Counted from the stretch's first letter, positions 8,858 to 17,188 are shown. The stretch: 64,000 bases of DNA from Neorhizobium petrolearium (GCF_017873175.1 NZ_JAGGJW010000016.1:1-64000), one strand, 5' to 3'. A program made the numbers and translations. Notes: generated by a model from the sequence alone, not told the origin.

Positions 8858-9928
8858 ATGAGCTCATCCAGACCCGCCATATCCCGCTCGCCCTGGTGGA
8901 CGCCGGCAAACCACGCGGATCGCCGGCCCTTCCTGATGGGACGCAATGCGATCCAGGTGGCGCTGCGCGGATTTTTCAGCGAACGGGATTTCGTCGAAGT
9001 CGATGCGGCCACGCTGCAGATCTCGCCGGGCAACGAGACACATCTGCATGCTTTCGCCACGGAGGCAATCGCGATCGACGGCGCACGGGCATCGCTCTAC
9101 CTGCACACCTCGCCCGAATTCGCTTGCAAGAAGCTGTTGGCGGCCGGCGAGAAGCGGATCTTCACCTTCGCACATGTCTACCGTAACCGCGAGCGTGGGG
9201 CCTTGCATCACCCGGAATTCACCATGCTGGAATGGTACCGCGCCGGCGAGAGCTACGAACAGCTCATGGCCGACTGCGCCGACATGCTGGCTCTTGCCGC
9301 GGAGACCACCGGGACGGATCGTTTCGTCTTCCGGGGCATGGAGGTCGATCCCTTTGCCGAGCCGGAGCGCCTGTCGCTCGCCGAGGCGTTCGAGCGATAT
9401 GCGGGCATAGACCTCCTCGCCTCCGTCACCGCAAGTGGCGAAGCCGACCGCGGTCTGCTGGCGGCTGGTTTGAAGCGGACCGGAATTCGCTTTGCCGAAG
9501 ACGACACCTGGGCCGATCTCTTCAGCAAGGTGCTGGTGGAGAAGATCGAACCGCATCTGGGACAGAGCCGGGCGACGATCCTTTGCGAATATCCGGTTTC
9601 GGAAGCGGCACTCGCCCGCCCCTCCGCCCGTGATCCGCGCGTGGCGGAACGTTTCGAACTCTATGCCTGCGGTGTCGAGCTTGCCAATGCCTTCGGCGAG
9701 TTGACGGATGCCGGCGAACAGCGCCGCCGCTTCGAGCATGAGATGGCCGAGAAGTCCCGCATCTATGGCGAGCGCTATCCGATCGACGAGGATTTCCTCG
9801 ACGCGCTGGCGACCATGCCGGACGCAAGCGGCGCGGCCCTCGGCTTCGACCGGCTCGCCATGCTGGCAACGGGCGCCACCCGCATCGACCAGGTGATGTG
9901 GGCGCCGGTCGCGGAGGTCTTTTCGTGA
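8858..9928 (+). CDS. epmA: EF-P--(R)-beta-lysine ligase
   Basis: 356 residues. A class II lysyl-tRNA synthetase catalytic core without the anticodon-binding domain (GenX/PoxA/YjeA), which activates (R)-beta-lysine and attaches it to Lys34 of EF-P. Motif 2 is visible as FAHVYRNRERGALHHPEFTM and motif 3 as GAALGFDRLAMLATG. The N-terminal 30 residues are variable. Start at 8858, with purine-rich GAAGAAAG upstream. epmB overlaps its stop by four bases, so the two enzymes are translationally coupled. Confidence 0.95.
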   Translation: MSSSRPAISRSPWWTPANHADRRPFLMGRNAIQVALRGFFSERDFVEVDAATLQISPGNETHLHAFATEAIAIDGARASLYLHTSPEFACKKLLAAGEKRIFTFAHVYRNRERGALHHPEFTMLEWYRAGESYEQLMADCADMLALAAETTGTDRFVFRGMEVDPFAEPERLSLAEAFERYAGIDLLASVTASGEADRGLLAAGLKRTGIRFAEDDTWADLFSKVLVEKIEPHLGQSRATILCEYPVSEAALARPSARDPRVAERFELYACGVELANAFGELTDAGEQRRRFEHEMAEKSRIYGERYPIDEDFLDALATMPDASGAALGFDRLAMLATGATRIDQVMWAPVAEVFS

Positions 9929-10971
9929 CAGCAGCCCGCTCATTGAAAACGCCGGAAGAGCTGATGGCCACCGGCCTGGTCGAGCCCGGAAAGCTCGACG
10001 GCATCCGCGCCGTTGCGGACCGCTACGCGATCGCGCTGACGCCGACCCTGGTATCGCTGATCGACAGGGCTGATCCGAACGATCCGATTGCCCGGCAGTT
10101 CGTTCCCGATCCCGACGAATTGCTCGCGACGCCGGAAGAACGCGCCGACCCGATCGGCGACCACGCGCATAGCCCGGTCAAGGGTATCGTGCATCGCTAT
10201 CCGGACCGCGTGCTCCTGAAGGCGGTGCATATCTGCCCGGTCTATTGCCGTTTCTGTTTCCGCCGTGAAATGGTCGGCCCCGAGGGCGACGGCACGCTTT
10301 CGCCGGAGAAACTGGCGGCAGCGCTTGGCTATATCCGCGAGCACACAGAAATCTGGGAAGTGATCCTCACCGGCGGCGACCCGCTGGTGCTTTCGCCACG
10401 CCGGCTTGCCGCCATCATGCGGGGGCTTGCCGACATTGCGCATGTGAAGATCGTCCGCTTCCACACCCGCGTGCCGGTTGTCGAACCGGACCGCGTGGAC
10501 CGGGAACTGATCGAAGCGCTGAAGGGCAGCGGCAAGGTGGTCTATGTGGCGCTGCATGCCAATCATCCGCGCGAGATGACGCAGCCCGCCCGCGCCGCCT
10601 GCGCGCGGCTGGTTGATGCGGGCTTTCCGATGGTAAGCCAGACGGTGCTTCTGCGCGGCGTCAACGACGATCCGGCGGTGCTGGGCGAGTTGATGAAAGC
10701 CTTCGTCGAGACGCGGATAAAACCCTACTACCTGCACCATCCCGACCTTGCGCCGGGCACCGGCCATTTCCGGCTGGATATCGCGGAAGGGCAGAAGATC
10801 GTTGCAGCCTTGCGCGGAAAGATTTCGGGCCTCTGCCAGCCGACCTATGTGCTCGACATTCCGGGCGGCCACGGCAAGGCCGTCATCGGCGAAAATGCTA
10901 TCCACCGGCAAGGCGGCTGCTATTCCGTCAGCGATTTCCGCGGCGAGGAGCATGCCTATCCTCCAAGATGA
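9925..10971 (+). CDS. epmB: EF-P-associated lysine 2,3-aminomutase, radical SAM
   Basis: 348 residues. It converts (S)-lysine to (R)-beta-lysine, the substrate of EpmA. The radical-SAM cluster motif CPVYCRFCFRRE places Cys104, Cys108 and Cys111 as iron-sulfur ligands. The C-terminal DIPGGHGKA gives the expected PLP lysine, Lys318. The GTG at 9925 overlaps the epmA stop (GTGA) and has GGAGGT just upstream, so I preferred it to the ATG at 9898. With efp next door the whole EF-P modification pathway except EpmC lies in 3 kb. EpmC is often missing outside enterobacteria. Confidence 0.93.
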   Translation: MTAARSLKTPEELMATGLVEPGKLDGIRAVADRYAIALTPTLVSLIDRADPNDPIARQFVPDPDELLATPEERADPIGDHAHSPVKGIVHRYPDRVLLKAVHICPVYCRFCFRREMVGPEGDGTLSPEKLAAALGYIREHTEIWEVILTGGDPLVLSPRRLAAIMRGLADIAHVKIVRFHTRVPVVEPDRVDRELIEALKGSGKVVYVALHANHPREMTQPARAACARLVDAGFPMVSQTVLLRGVNDDPAVLGELMKAFVETRIKPYYLHHPDLAPGTGHFRLDIAEGQKIVAALRGKISGLCQPTYVLDIPGGHGKAVIGENAIHRQGGCYSVSDFRGEEHAYPPR

Positions 10972-11026
10972 CACGGCTCATCCTTCACGCGACCGATTCT
11001 GCCCGTGTCCTGAGATCTCGGAGAGC

Positions 11027-11080
11027 CCACACGAATGCGGAACCTCAAGTAATTTAATATGTGGCTCCGCATTCGCGTGG
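11027..11080. repeat. Long imperfect inverted repeat downstream of epmB
   Basis: The 15 bases at 11027-11041 pair with 11066-11080 with one mismatch, enclosing a 24-base AT-rich loop. There is no T-run, so it is not a classic terminator. It resembles the palindromic intergenic elements common in rhizobial genomes. Confidence 0.5.
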
Positions 11081-11472
11081 CCTTCGGCGTTCTTTCGGGG
11101 TGTCCAGCCCCTACAGGTGATCCTCTCGCCTCGCTGCGTGGTCTTGTTTACGACTTCCTTTCGGGAAGTCTCACCACTTGCACGGCTCAACCGAACCGGA
11201 CATGGCTGCCCGGGGGAGGCTTGATAGGAGCGCCCGCCTTTCGACGAACTCTCCATGGCTTTCACCTCTTCCACCTTCCCGCACGTTACGGTTCCAATGG
11301 AAGCGCCGGCTCCCGCCTGCCCGCGAACGTCTCGCGAAACACTCCGGCGACGGAAGCAGGGCAATTGTAGGCATAGGATCGCAAGGCGGGGATACGGAAA
11401 GGGTTACGTGATTGATGGAACTGAGCCGAGCCTATGTTTTCTCCACCAACTTCTGTCGAGGCGGACCATATC

Positions 11473-11496
11473 CCCCCTGGCCTGCCGGCCAGGGGG
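11473..11496. terminator. Strong hairpin downstream of thiC
   Basis: CCCCCTGGCC and GGCCAGGGGG pair perfectly around the loop TGCC. A second hairpin (CTGCCGG / CCGGCAG, loop AAGA, 11556-11573) lies just after the thiC stop. Neither has a clear T-tract on the reverse strand. They probably stabilise or end the thiC message without being canonical intrinsic terminators. Confidence 0.4.
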
Positions 11497-11586
11497 CAGG
11501 TTCGTGCTGTCTGGCTTGTGCTTGGATCTCGAGTCAAGCACAGACGAGAATACCTCTGCCGGAAGACCGGCAGAAGCTTTGATGCA

Positions 11587-13398
11587 TCAATCCTTTCCGA
11601 CCGGCATGTAGAGATCGCCGCCGTCACGGTATTTCGCGGCCATGGCCTCCAGCCCCTCCTTCTGCGCCTCGGCGCGGATGTCGTGCGAAATCCGCATGGA
11701 GCAGAATTTCGGGCCGCACATGGAGCAGAAATGCGCCACCTTGTGCGCCTCCTTCGGCAGCGTCTCGTCATGGAAATTGCGCGCCGTTTCCGGATCGAGC
11801 GACAGGTTGAACTGGTCCTCCCAGCGGAACTCGAACCGGGCGCGCGACAGCGCATCGTCGCGGATGCGGGCGGCCGGATGCCCCTTGGCGAGATCGGCCG
11901 CATGCGCCGCAATCTTGTAGGTGACGACGCCGATCTTCACGTCGTCGCGGTCCGGCAGGCCGAGATGTTCCTTCGGCGTGACATAGCAGAGCATGGCCGT
12001 GCCGAACCAGCCGATCATCGCCGCCCCGATGCCGGAGGTAATGTGGTCGTAGCCCGGTGCGATATCGGTCGTCAGCGGCCCCAGCGTGTAGAAAGGCGCC
12101 TCGCCGCAAACCTTGAGCTGCTTGTCCATGTTCTCCTTGATCTTGTGCATCGGCACATGGCCGGGGCCCTCGATCATCACCTGGCAGTCCTTCGCCCAGG
12201 CGATCTGCGTCAATTCGCCGAGCGTTTCCAGCTCCGCGAACTGCGCCGCATCATTGGCGTCCGCGATCGAGCCGGGACGCAATCCGTCACCGAGCGAGAA
12301 GGAGACATCATAGGCGCGGCAGATGTCGCAGATTTCCTCGAAATGCTCGTAGAGAAAGCTTTCCTTGTGGTGATGCAGACACCACTTGGCCATGATCGAG
12401 CCGCCGCGCGAGACAATGCCGGTGACGCGGTCGACCGTGAGCGGAATGTAGGCAAGCCGAACGCCGGCATGGATAGTGAAGTAGTCGACGCCCTGTTCGG
12501 CCTGTTCGATCAGCGTGTCGCGAAAAACTTCCCAGGTGAGGTCTTCGGCAATGCCGTTCACCTTTTCGAGCGCCTGGTAGAGCGGCACGGTGCCGATCGG
12601 GACCGGCGAATTGCGGATGATCCATTCGCGGATATTGTGGATGTTGCGGCCGGTCGAGAGGTCCATGACCGTATCGGCACCCCAGCGGATCGCCCAGACC
12701 ATTTTCTCGACCTCTTCCGCCATCGACGAGGTGACGGCCGAATTGCCGATATTGGCGTTGATCTTCACCAGGAAGTTCCGGCCGATAATCATCGGTTCGG
12801 TCTCCGGATGGTTGATATTGGCGGGGATGATCGCCCGGCCGGCTGCGACTTCCTGGCGCACGAATTCCGGCGTCACAAAGTCTGGCACGTGCGCGCCAAA
12901 ACTTTCGCCATCGCGGGCAAGTGCTTCCTTGGCGGCCTGCCGTCCGAGATTTTCCCGGATCGCGATGAACTCCATTTCCGGCGTGATGATGCCGGCCCGC
13001 GCATAGGCAAGCTGGGTGACGGCCAGGCCCGCTTTCGCCTTCAACGGCGCATTGCGGACCGGGAATTCCGGTGTCAGGCGATCGCCGGTGACAAAGCCGT
13101 TGTCCTCCGGCTTGACGACGCGTCCCTCATAGATCTCCACGTCGCCGCGGGCCTTGATCCAGCTTTCGCGAAGACGTGGCAGGCCGGATTCAATGCTGAT
13201 CGTCGCGCCTTCGGCCGTATAAGGACCAGATGAGTCATAGACCGTCACCGGCGGTTCGCCAGAGGTGGGGTGCAGCGCGATCTCGCGCATCGGCACGCGG
13301 ATGTCGGGATGAAGGGCTCCGGGCTTCAGGACCTTCTTCGAGGCGGGAAGCGGGCCGGTGGTGACGACCGGGGTAAGCTTGGTGGTCGCGATATTCAT
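11587..13398 (-). CDS. thiC: Phosphomethylpyrimidine (HMP-P) synthase ThiC
   Basis: 603 residues. A radical-SAM enzyme that rearranges aminoimidazole ribotide into the HMP phosphate half of thiamine. The C-terminal cluster motif CSMCGPKFC (CX2CX4C) is intact, and the family core is complete (MIEGPGHVPMHKI, GADTVMDLSTGRNIHNIREW). The frame opens at 13488, but the ATG at 13398 (MNIATTKL) has GGAG upstream and leaves room for the riboswitch. No thiO, thiS, thiG or thiE follows, unlike the thiCOSGE operon of other rhizobia, so thiC is solitary here. Control by thiamine pyrophosphate is expected from the leader. Confidence 0.97.
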   Translation of the reverse strand: MNIATTKLTPVVTTGPLPASKKVLKPGALHPDIRVPMREIALHPTSGEPPVTVYDSSGPYTAEGATISIESGLPRLRESWIKARGDVEIYEGRVVKPEDNGFVTGDRLTPEFPVRNAPLKAKAGLAVTQLAYARAGIITPEMEFIAIRENLGRQAAKEALARDGESFGAHVPDFVTPEFVRQEVAAGRAIIPANINHPETEPMIIGRNFLVKINANIGNSAVTSSMAEEVEKMVWAIRWGADTVMDLSTGRNIHNIREWIIRNSPVPIGTVPLYQALEKVNGIAEDLTWEVFRDTLIEQAEQGVDYFTIHAGVRLAYIPLTVDRVTGIVSRGGSIMAKWCLHHHKESFLYEHFEEICDICRAYDVSFSLGDGLRPGSIADANDAAQFAELETLGELTQIAWAKDCQVMIEGPGHVPMHKIKENMDKQLKVCGEAPFYTLGPLTTDIAPGYDHITSGIGAAMIGWFGTAMLCYVTPKEHLGLPDRDDVKIGVVTYKIAAHAADLAKGHPAARIRDDALSRARFEFRWEDQFNLSLDPETARNFHDETLPKEAHKVAHFCSMCGPKFCSMRISHDIRAEAQKEGLEAMAAKYRDGGDLYMPVGKD

Positions 13399-13506
13399 GG
13401 TTGAGGCTCCAAGGTTTGACGTTTGGAGACCCAGTCCGGTGTTGGAATGATGGAAGAACGCCTTGAGCCGGAGCGGGAATCCCGCCATTGAGCCGTGAGT
13501 GTCCGC

Positions 13507-13618
13507 ACCGTCCCTACGCCAGTATGAACTGGATCAGGTTCAACGGGTCACTGCGCCACAATCGGCAAAGCCGTATTGCCCAGCAGTATCTCAGCCCCTT
13601 GCCGGGACCCCCCTGGTG
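13507..13618 (-). promoter_or_regulatory. TPP riboswitch (THI element) of thiC
   Basis: On the reverse strand the conserved parts appear in order: CAGGGGGGTCCCGGC, GGCTGAGATACTGC, a variable helix, then ACCCGTTGAACCTGATCC and GCGTAGGGA. This is the textbook THI box. It sits about 110 bases before the thiC start and should repress thiC when thiamine pyrophosphate is plentiful, probably by hiding the ribosome site. Confidence 0.97.
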
Positions 13619-13627
13619 AATCCGGAC

Positions 13628-13656
13628 ATCAGAAACCGGAGCCGCCCTCCTGTCAA
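13628..13656 (-). promoter_or_regulatory. Promoter of the thiC transcript
   Basis: On the reverse strand a perfect -35 TTGACA (13656-13651) is followed, 17 bases later, by TCTGAT (13633-13628). This places the start of transcription at about 13621, exactly before the 5' edge of the riboswitch. Confidence 0.65.
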
Positions 13657-13804
13657 GTCAGTTCGGACAGATGCCGATCGATTGGATTTTAGCGAATCCC
13701 GCTGCCTGATTTTTAGGATGTTTCTTACCGGAATCTTATGCTTTCCAGCCTAAACCTCCCACCAGCGATGAACGCTTGAGTTCCAATTATCGGGAGACGT
13801 CGAG

Positions 13805-14056
13805 ATGAACGAGACCATTCGCGAACTGCTGGCCAAACTGGGCAATCTGCCGGTCGCCGTGACCGAGCTGGAAGATGGCGCCGATCTTTATGCGGCGGGC
13901 CTTTCTTCCTTTGCATCGGTGCAGCTCATGCTGGGCCTCGAAGAGGCCTTCGACATCGAGTTTCCGGACAACCTGTTGAACCGCAAGTCCTTTGCCAGCA
14001 TCTCGGCGATCGAGCAGACGGTATCCCACATCCTGAAAGCCAAAGAGGCCGCGTGA
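13805..14056 (+). CDS. Acyl/aminoacyl carrier protein of the amino acid:[carrier protein] ligase island
   Basis: 83 residues with the four-helix carrier-protein fold. The phosphopantetheine site is GLSSFASVQL, so Ser35 should carry the prosthetic arm. The usual Asp-Ser-Leu is Ser-Ser-Phe, which marks it as a specialised carrier and not the fatty acid ACP. A GGGAG ribosome site precedes the ATG. It is the first gene of an operon with an acyl-CoA-dehydrogenase-like protein and an aminoacyl-tRNA-synthetase-like ligase, matching the carriers reported to accept glycine or alanine from such ligases in Agrobacterium and Bradyrhizobium. The final product is unknown. Confidence 0.88.
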   Translation: MNETIRELLAKLGNLPVAVTELEDGADLYAAGLSSFASVQLMLGLEEAFDIEFPDNLLNRKSFASISAIEQTVSHILKAKEAA

Positions 14057-15237
14057 TGAGCCTTGCCGCTGTCGCAACCGATATGAGCCTCGGCGCACGC
14101 GCCCATCGCGTGGCGAGGGTGGCCGCCGATTTCGCCGATTCCGTCGACCGCGAAGGCCGCTTCCCGAAGGAAGCCGTTGATGCCATGAAGGCCGAACGCC
14201 TGCTTGGCATCCAGATCCCCGCAGCCTTCGGCGGCGAGAGTGCAACAACGCAGGAGCTCGCGGAGGTCTGCTCCATTCTGGGGCAAGCCTGCGCCGCGAG
14301 CGCCATGGTCTTCGCCATGCACCAGATCAAGGTTTCGAGCCTTGTCGAACACGGCGCCGAAAGCGAGTGGCACAGGGATTTCATGCGCGAGCTTTGCGCC
14401 CGCCAGTTTCTCGTCGCCTCGGCAACGACGGAGGCGGGCATCGGCGGGAACTTGCGCAATTCCATCTGCGCCATCGAGATCGACGGCGACACCTGCCGGC
14501 TCGAAAAGGATGCGACGGTGATTTCCTACGGGGCGCACGCCGACGCAATCATGGTCACCTCCCGCGCCCGTGCCGATGCCGCCCCGGGCGACCAAGTGAT
14601 GACCGTCTTCAGGAAGAGCCAGTATACGCTCGAAAAGACCGTCGACTGGGATACGCTCGGCATGCGTGGCACCTGCTCGGATGGTTTCATCTTCAAGGGC
14701 GAGGCGCCCGCGGCACAGGTCTTTCCGAAGCCTTTCGCCGAAATCGCCGCACAGTCCATGCTCGCAAGCTCCCACCTGCTGTGGAGCGCCGTCTGGTACG
14801 GTATCGCCGCCGATGCGGTGCTTCGCGCCCAGGCCTTCGTGCGCGCCGCCGCCCGCAAGGCGGGCGGCTCACAGCCGCCCGGCGCGCTGCGGCTCGCAGA
14901 AACCTCGAACCTGCTGCAACTCCTGAAGGCCAACATCCTCTCGGGCCTCAGAGCCTACGAGGATGCCAAGGCGGACCCGGACCAGCTTTCCTCCATGGCG
15001 TTCTCGATCGCCATGAACAACGTCAAGCTCGCCTCCTCCGAGACGATCCTGACGATCATCAACCAGGCGATGATCATCTGCGGCATCATGGGCTACAAGA
15101 ACGGCACGCCCTACAGCCTCGGCAGGCATCTGCGCGATGCCCATTCCGCCCAGTTGATGATCTCCAACGACCGCATCCTCGGCAACACGTCGACCATGCT
15201 GCTCGTGCAGAAACCGGACACCAGCCTTCTCGGCTGA
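14056..15237 (+). CDS. Acyl-CoA-dehydrogenase-fold flavoprotein acting with a carrier protein
   Basis: 393 residues with the three-domain acyl-CoA dehydrogenase fold: N-terminal helices, a middle beta domain (ASATTEAGIGGNLRNS) and a C-terminal helical domain ending RDAHSAQLMISNDRILGN. The stop of the carrier gene overlaps its ATG by one base (TGATG), so the two are coupled. The canonical C-terminal Tyr-Glu-Gly-Thr that holds the catalytic glutamate reads Met-Ile-Ser-Asn here. It may therefore use another base, as some family members do, or act as a flavin oxygenase like the nitrososynthases that share this fold. Its substrate is probably an amino acid held on the carrier protein as a thioester. 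That is an inference from the operon. Confidence 0.85.
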   Translation: MSLAAVATDMSLGARAHRVARVAADFADSVDREGRFPKEAVDAMKAERLLGIQIPAAFGGESATTQELAEVCSILGQACAASAMVFAMHQIKVSSLVEHGAESEWHRDFMRELCARQFLVASATTEAGIGGNLRNSICAIEIDGDTCRLEKDATVISYGAHADAIMVTSRARADAAPGDQVMTVFRKSQYTLEKTVDWDTLGMRGTCSDGFIFKGEAPAAQVFPKPFAEIAAQSMLASSHLLWSAVWYGIAADAVLRAQAFVRAAARKAGGSQPPGALRLAETSNLLQLLKANILSGLRAYEDAKADPDQLSSMAFSIAMNNVKLASSETILTIINQAMIICGIMGYKNGTPYSLGRHLRDAHSAQLMISNDRILGNTSTMLLVQKPDTSLLG

Positions 15238-15248
15238 CGCCCACTTCG

Positions 15249-15276
15249 TCAAATGAATTGCCCTTCAAATGAATTG
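15249..15276 (+). repeat. 12-base direct repeat before the ligase gene
   Basis: TCAAATGAATTG occurs at 15249-15260 and 15265-15276. It lies in the 54-base gap before the ligase and creates a spurious ATG at 15253. The true start is the ATG at 15292. Confidence 0.6.
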
Positions 15277-15291
15277 ATTGAGGTGAAGCCA

Positions 15292-16200
15292 ATGGACATG
15301 CAAGTTTCCTTTCTCGACCGCCTGTTCGATGCAGGCCTTCTGATCGAGACCGGCGTCGATGGTCTTTACGGCCGCAGCGGCCAGTTTGAGGACGTCATCG
15401 CCGCTTTCGAGCGCCTAATCGACAGGGTGGGTGGCGCCGATGGCGCCGAGGCCATGCGCTTTCCGCCGGGCATGAACCGCGAATTCTTCGAAACCAGCGG
15501 TTACATGAAGAGCTTCCCGCAGCTTGCCGGCACGGTGCATTCCTTCTGCGGCAGCGAGCTCGACCACATGAGCCTCCTGAAATGCATGGAAGTCGGCGAC
15601 GACTGGACCAAGGGTCAGGAAGCGACCGATATCGTGCTGACGCCGGCCGCCTGCTACCCGCTCTACCCGACGGTCGCACGCCGCGGCAAGCTGCCGAAAT
15701 CCGGTGGCCTCTACGACCTGCAGAGCTATTGCTTCCGCCACGAACCCTCCAAGGATCCGGCCCGCCAGCAGCTTTTCCGCATGCGCGAATATGTCTGCAT
15801 GGGGACCGAACAGCATGTGACGGACTTCCGCCAGCGCTGGATGGACCGCGGCGTCGAGATGATGAAGTCGGTGGGCCTCGACGTGGCGATCGACATCGCC
15901 AACGACCCGTTCTTCGGTCGCGCCGGCAAGATGCTGGCAAACAACCAGCGCGACCAGAACCTGAAGTTCGAGCTGCTGATCCCGATCACCTCGACCGCCA
16001 AACCGACCGCCTGCATGAGCTTCAACTACCATCAGGACGCGTTCGGCACGAAATGGGGCCTCTACCTGGAAGACGGCTCGACGGCGCACACCGCCTGTGT
16101 CGGCTTCGGCCTGGAGCGCATCGCGCTCGCGCTCTTCCACACCCACGGCCTCGACGTGAAGGCGTGGCCGGAAAGCGTTCGCGCCGTCCTGTGGGGTTGA
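15292..16200 (+). CDS. Amino acid--[acyl-carrier-protein] ligase, seryl-tRNA-synthetase-like
   Basis: 302 residues. A class II aminoacyl-tRNA synthetase catalytic domain with no tRNA-binding domain. Motif 2 (SYCFRHEPSKDPARQQLFRMREYV, in part) and motif 3 (TACVGFGLERIALALF) are intact. Cys121, Glu166 and Cys269 have the same mutual spacing as the zinc ligands I recall for Bradyrhizobium Bll0957 (131, 176, 279), which explains the preference for small amino acids. Known relatives adenylate glycine or alanine and load it on the phosphopantetheine of a partner carrier, here almost surely the protein encoded at 13805. I chose the ATG at 15292, with GAGGTGA in front, over the ATG at 15253. Confidence in the reaction is high. 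The role in the cell is unknown. Confidence 0.92.
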   Translation: MDMQVSFLDRLFDAGLLIETGVDGLYGRSGQFEDVIAAFERLIDRVGGADGAEAMRFPPGMNREFFETSGYMKSFPQLAGTVHSFCGSELDHMSLLKCMEVGDDWTKGQEATDIVLTPAACYPLYPTVARRGKLPKSGGLYDLQSYCFRHEPSKDPARQQLFRMREYVCMGTEQHVTDFRQRWMDRGVEMMKSVGLDVAIDIANDPFFGRAGKMLANNQRDQNLKFELLIPITSTAKPTACMSFNYHQDAFGTKWGLYLEDGSTAHTACVGFGLERIALALFHTHGLDVKAWPESVRAVLWG

Positions 16201-16204
16201 CGCG

Positions 16205-17188
16205 ATGACATCGGTCTTTCCCGGCCTCGACCCGGTCAGCTACGTGCCACATGCGCTCCACTCGGCGGAACGCATGTGGCCGGAAACCAATTGCTACGTC
16301 GACCTCTGGATCGAAGTGCTTTCGGCGCAAAATCTTCCGCCGGAAGCCATGCTGGGCTTCACCCTGACCCAGGATTTCGAAGGCGACCAGTTCACCTTCT
16401 TCAAGGTGCCGCTGGAGGACCTTGAAACGCTCTACGGCATACGGGTGACCGAGCTGGCGATCTTCGACCGGCCGGAACGGCATGTGGCGGAGCAGATTGC
16501 CAGAGGTCGACTGGCGCTGATGGAGCTCGACAGCTACTACCTGCCGGACACGCGCGGCGTGACCTACCGCCAGGAGCACGGCAAGACCACGGTGGCGATC
16601 AACCGGCTCGATCTCGAAAATCGCGAACTTGACTATTTTCACAATGGCGGCTTCTTCACGCTCGGCGGCGAGGATCTCGAAGGCCTGTTCCAGATGGGTG
16701 CCGGGACTGACCCGCTTCTCTTCCTGCCCTACACGGAATTTGCCAAGTTTCCCGCGGCCTACCCCGATATCCGGGATACCCGCGAAACGGCGTGGAAGCT
16801 GCTGCGCCATCACTACGCACGCCGGCCGGATGAAAACCCGATCCTTGCCTTCGCGGATGTCTTCCCGGCGCAGGTGGAGCGTGTGGCAGAGCGCGACTTC
16901 GGCTTCTTCCACAAATACGCCTTCAACACGCTGAGGCAGGTGGGTGCGAATTTCGAGTTGCTGGCGAGCCACCTGGATTGGCTGAATGGCCGGGCCTTTG
17001 CAGAAGCCCGAGAACAGGCGCTGAAGATCGCGCAAGTTGCGAAATCGACCCAGTTCCAGCTTGCCCGCGCGGTGACCCGCAAGAAGTTCTCGCCGCTCGC
17101 AACCGCGCTCGACCCGGCTATCGAGGCCTGGGACGTGCTGATGGCTGATCTGGCGCTGACGGCAACCGAGAACCGCGAGGCGGCGTGA
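16205..17188 (+). CDS. DUF1839 family protein
   Basis: 327 residues, no signal peptide or membrane segment. The sequence (FPGLDPVSYVPHALH, ERMWPETNCYVDLWIEVL) matches DUF1839, which I know mainly as a neighbour of amino acid:[carrier protein] ligases. The mid-protein phrase LMELDSYYLPDTRGVTYRQEH and a helical C-terminus are visible, but no catalytic motif of a known enzyme. It follows the ligase after 4 bases and overlaps the next gene by 4 bases. Given its place it may take the aminoacyl group off the carrier or pass it to an acceptor. That is a guess from context only. Confidence 0.75.
   Translation: MTSVFPGLDPVSYVPHALHSAERMWPETNCYVDLWIEVLSAQNLPPEAMLGFTLTQDFEGDQFTFFKVPLEDLETLYGIRVTELAIFDRPERHVAEQIARGRLALMELDSYYLPDTRGVTYRQEHGKTTVAINRLDLENRELDYFHNGGFFTLGGEDLEGLFQMGAGTDPLLFLPYTEFAKFPAAYPDIRDTRETAWKLLRHHYARRPDENPILAFADVFPAQVERVAERDFGFFHKYAFNTLRQVGANFELLASHLDWLNGRAFAEAREQALKIAQVAKSTQFQLARAVTRKKFSPLATALDPAIEAWDVLMADLALTATENREAA

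Larger units (their letters stand above)
10972..11586. other. Structured non-coding region between epmB and thiC
   Basis: About 615 bases with no convincing gene. Open frames on both strands have no recognisable family, no ribosome site and unusual composition. What is visible is structure. A long imperfect hairpin lies at 11027-11080, with 15-base arms, one mismatch and a 24-base loop. Three short strong hairpins crowd the thiC-proximal end, at 11473-11496, 11517-11542 and 11556-11573. The stretch is the downstream region of two convergent genes, yet much longer than a terminator needs. It may hold a small RNA, a palindromic intergenic element or a decayed gene. Confidence 0.45.

Noticed and set aside
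11150..11200. On the reverse strand, text resembling the 3' end of 16S rRNA (GAAGTCGTAAACAAG and, further on, GGATCACCT).
   Set aside because: Only short words match, and the spacing and intervening sequence are unlike rRNA. Treated as chance or an unrelated element.
10978..11364. 128-codon reverse-strand open frame between epmB and thiC.
   Set aside because: No recognisable family, no ribosome site, competing frames on both strands, and overlap with a palindrome. Not supported as a gene.
11434..13233. 599-codon forward frame opposite thiC.
   Set aside because: It is the antisense shadow of a clear ThiC protein in GC-rich DNA. Its product has no family features.
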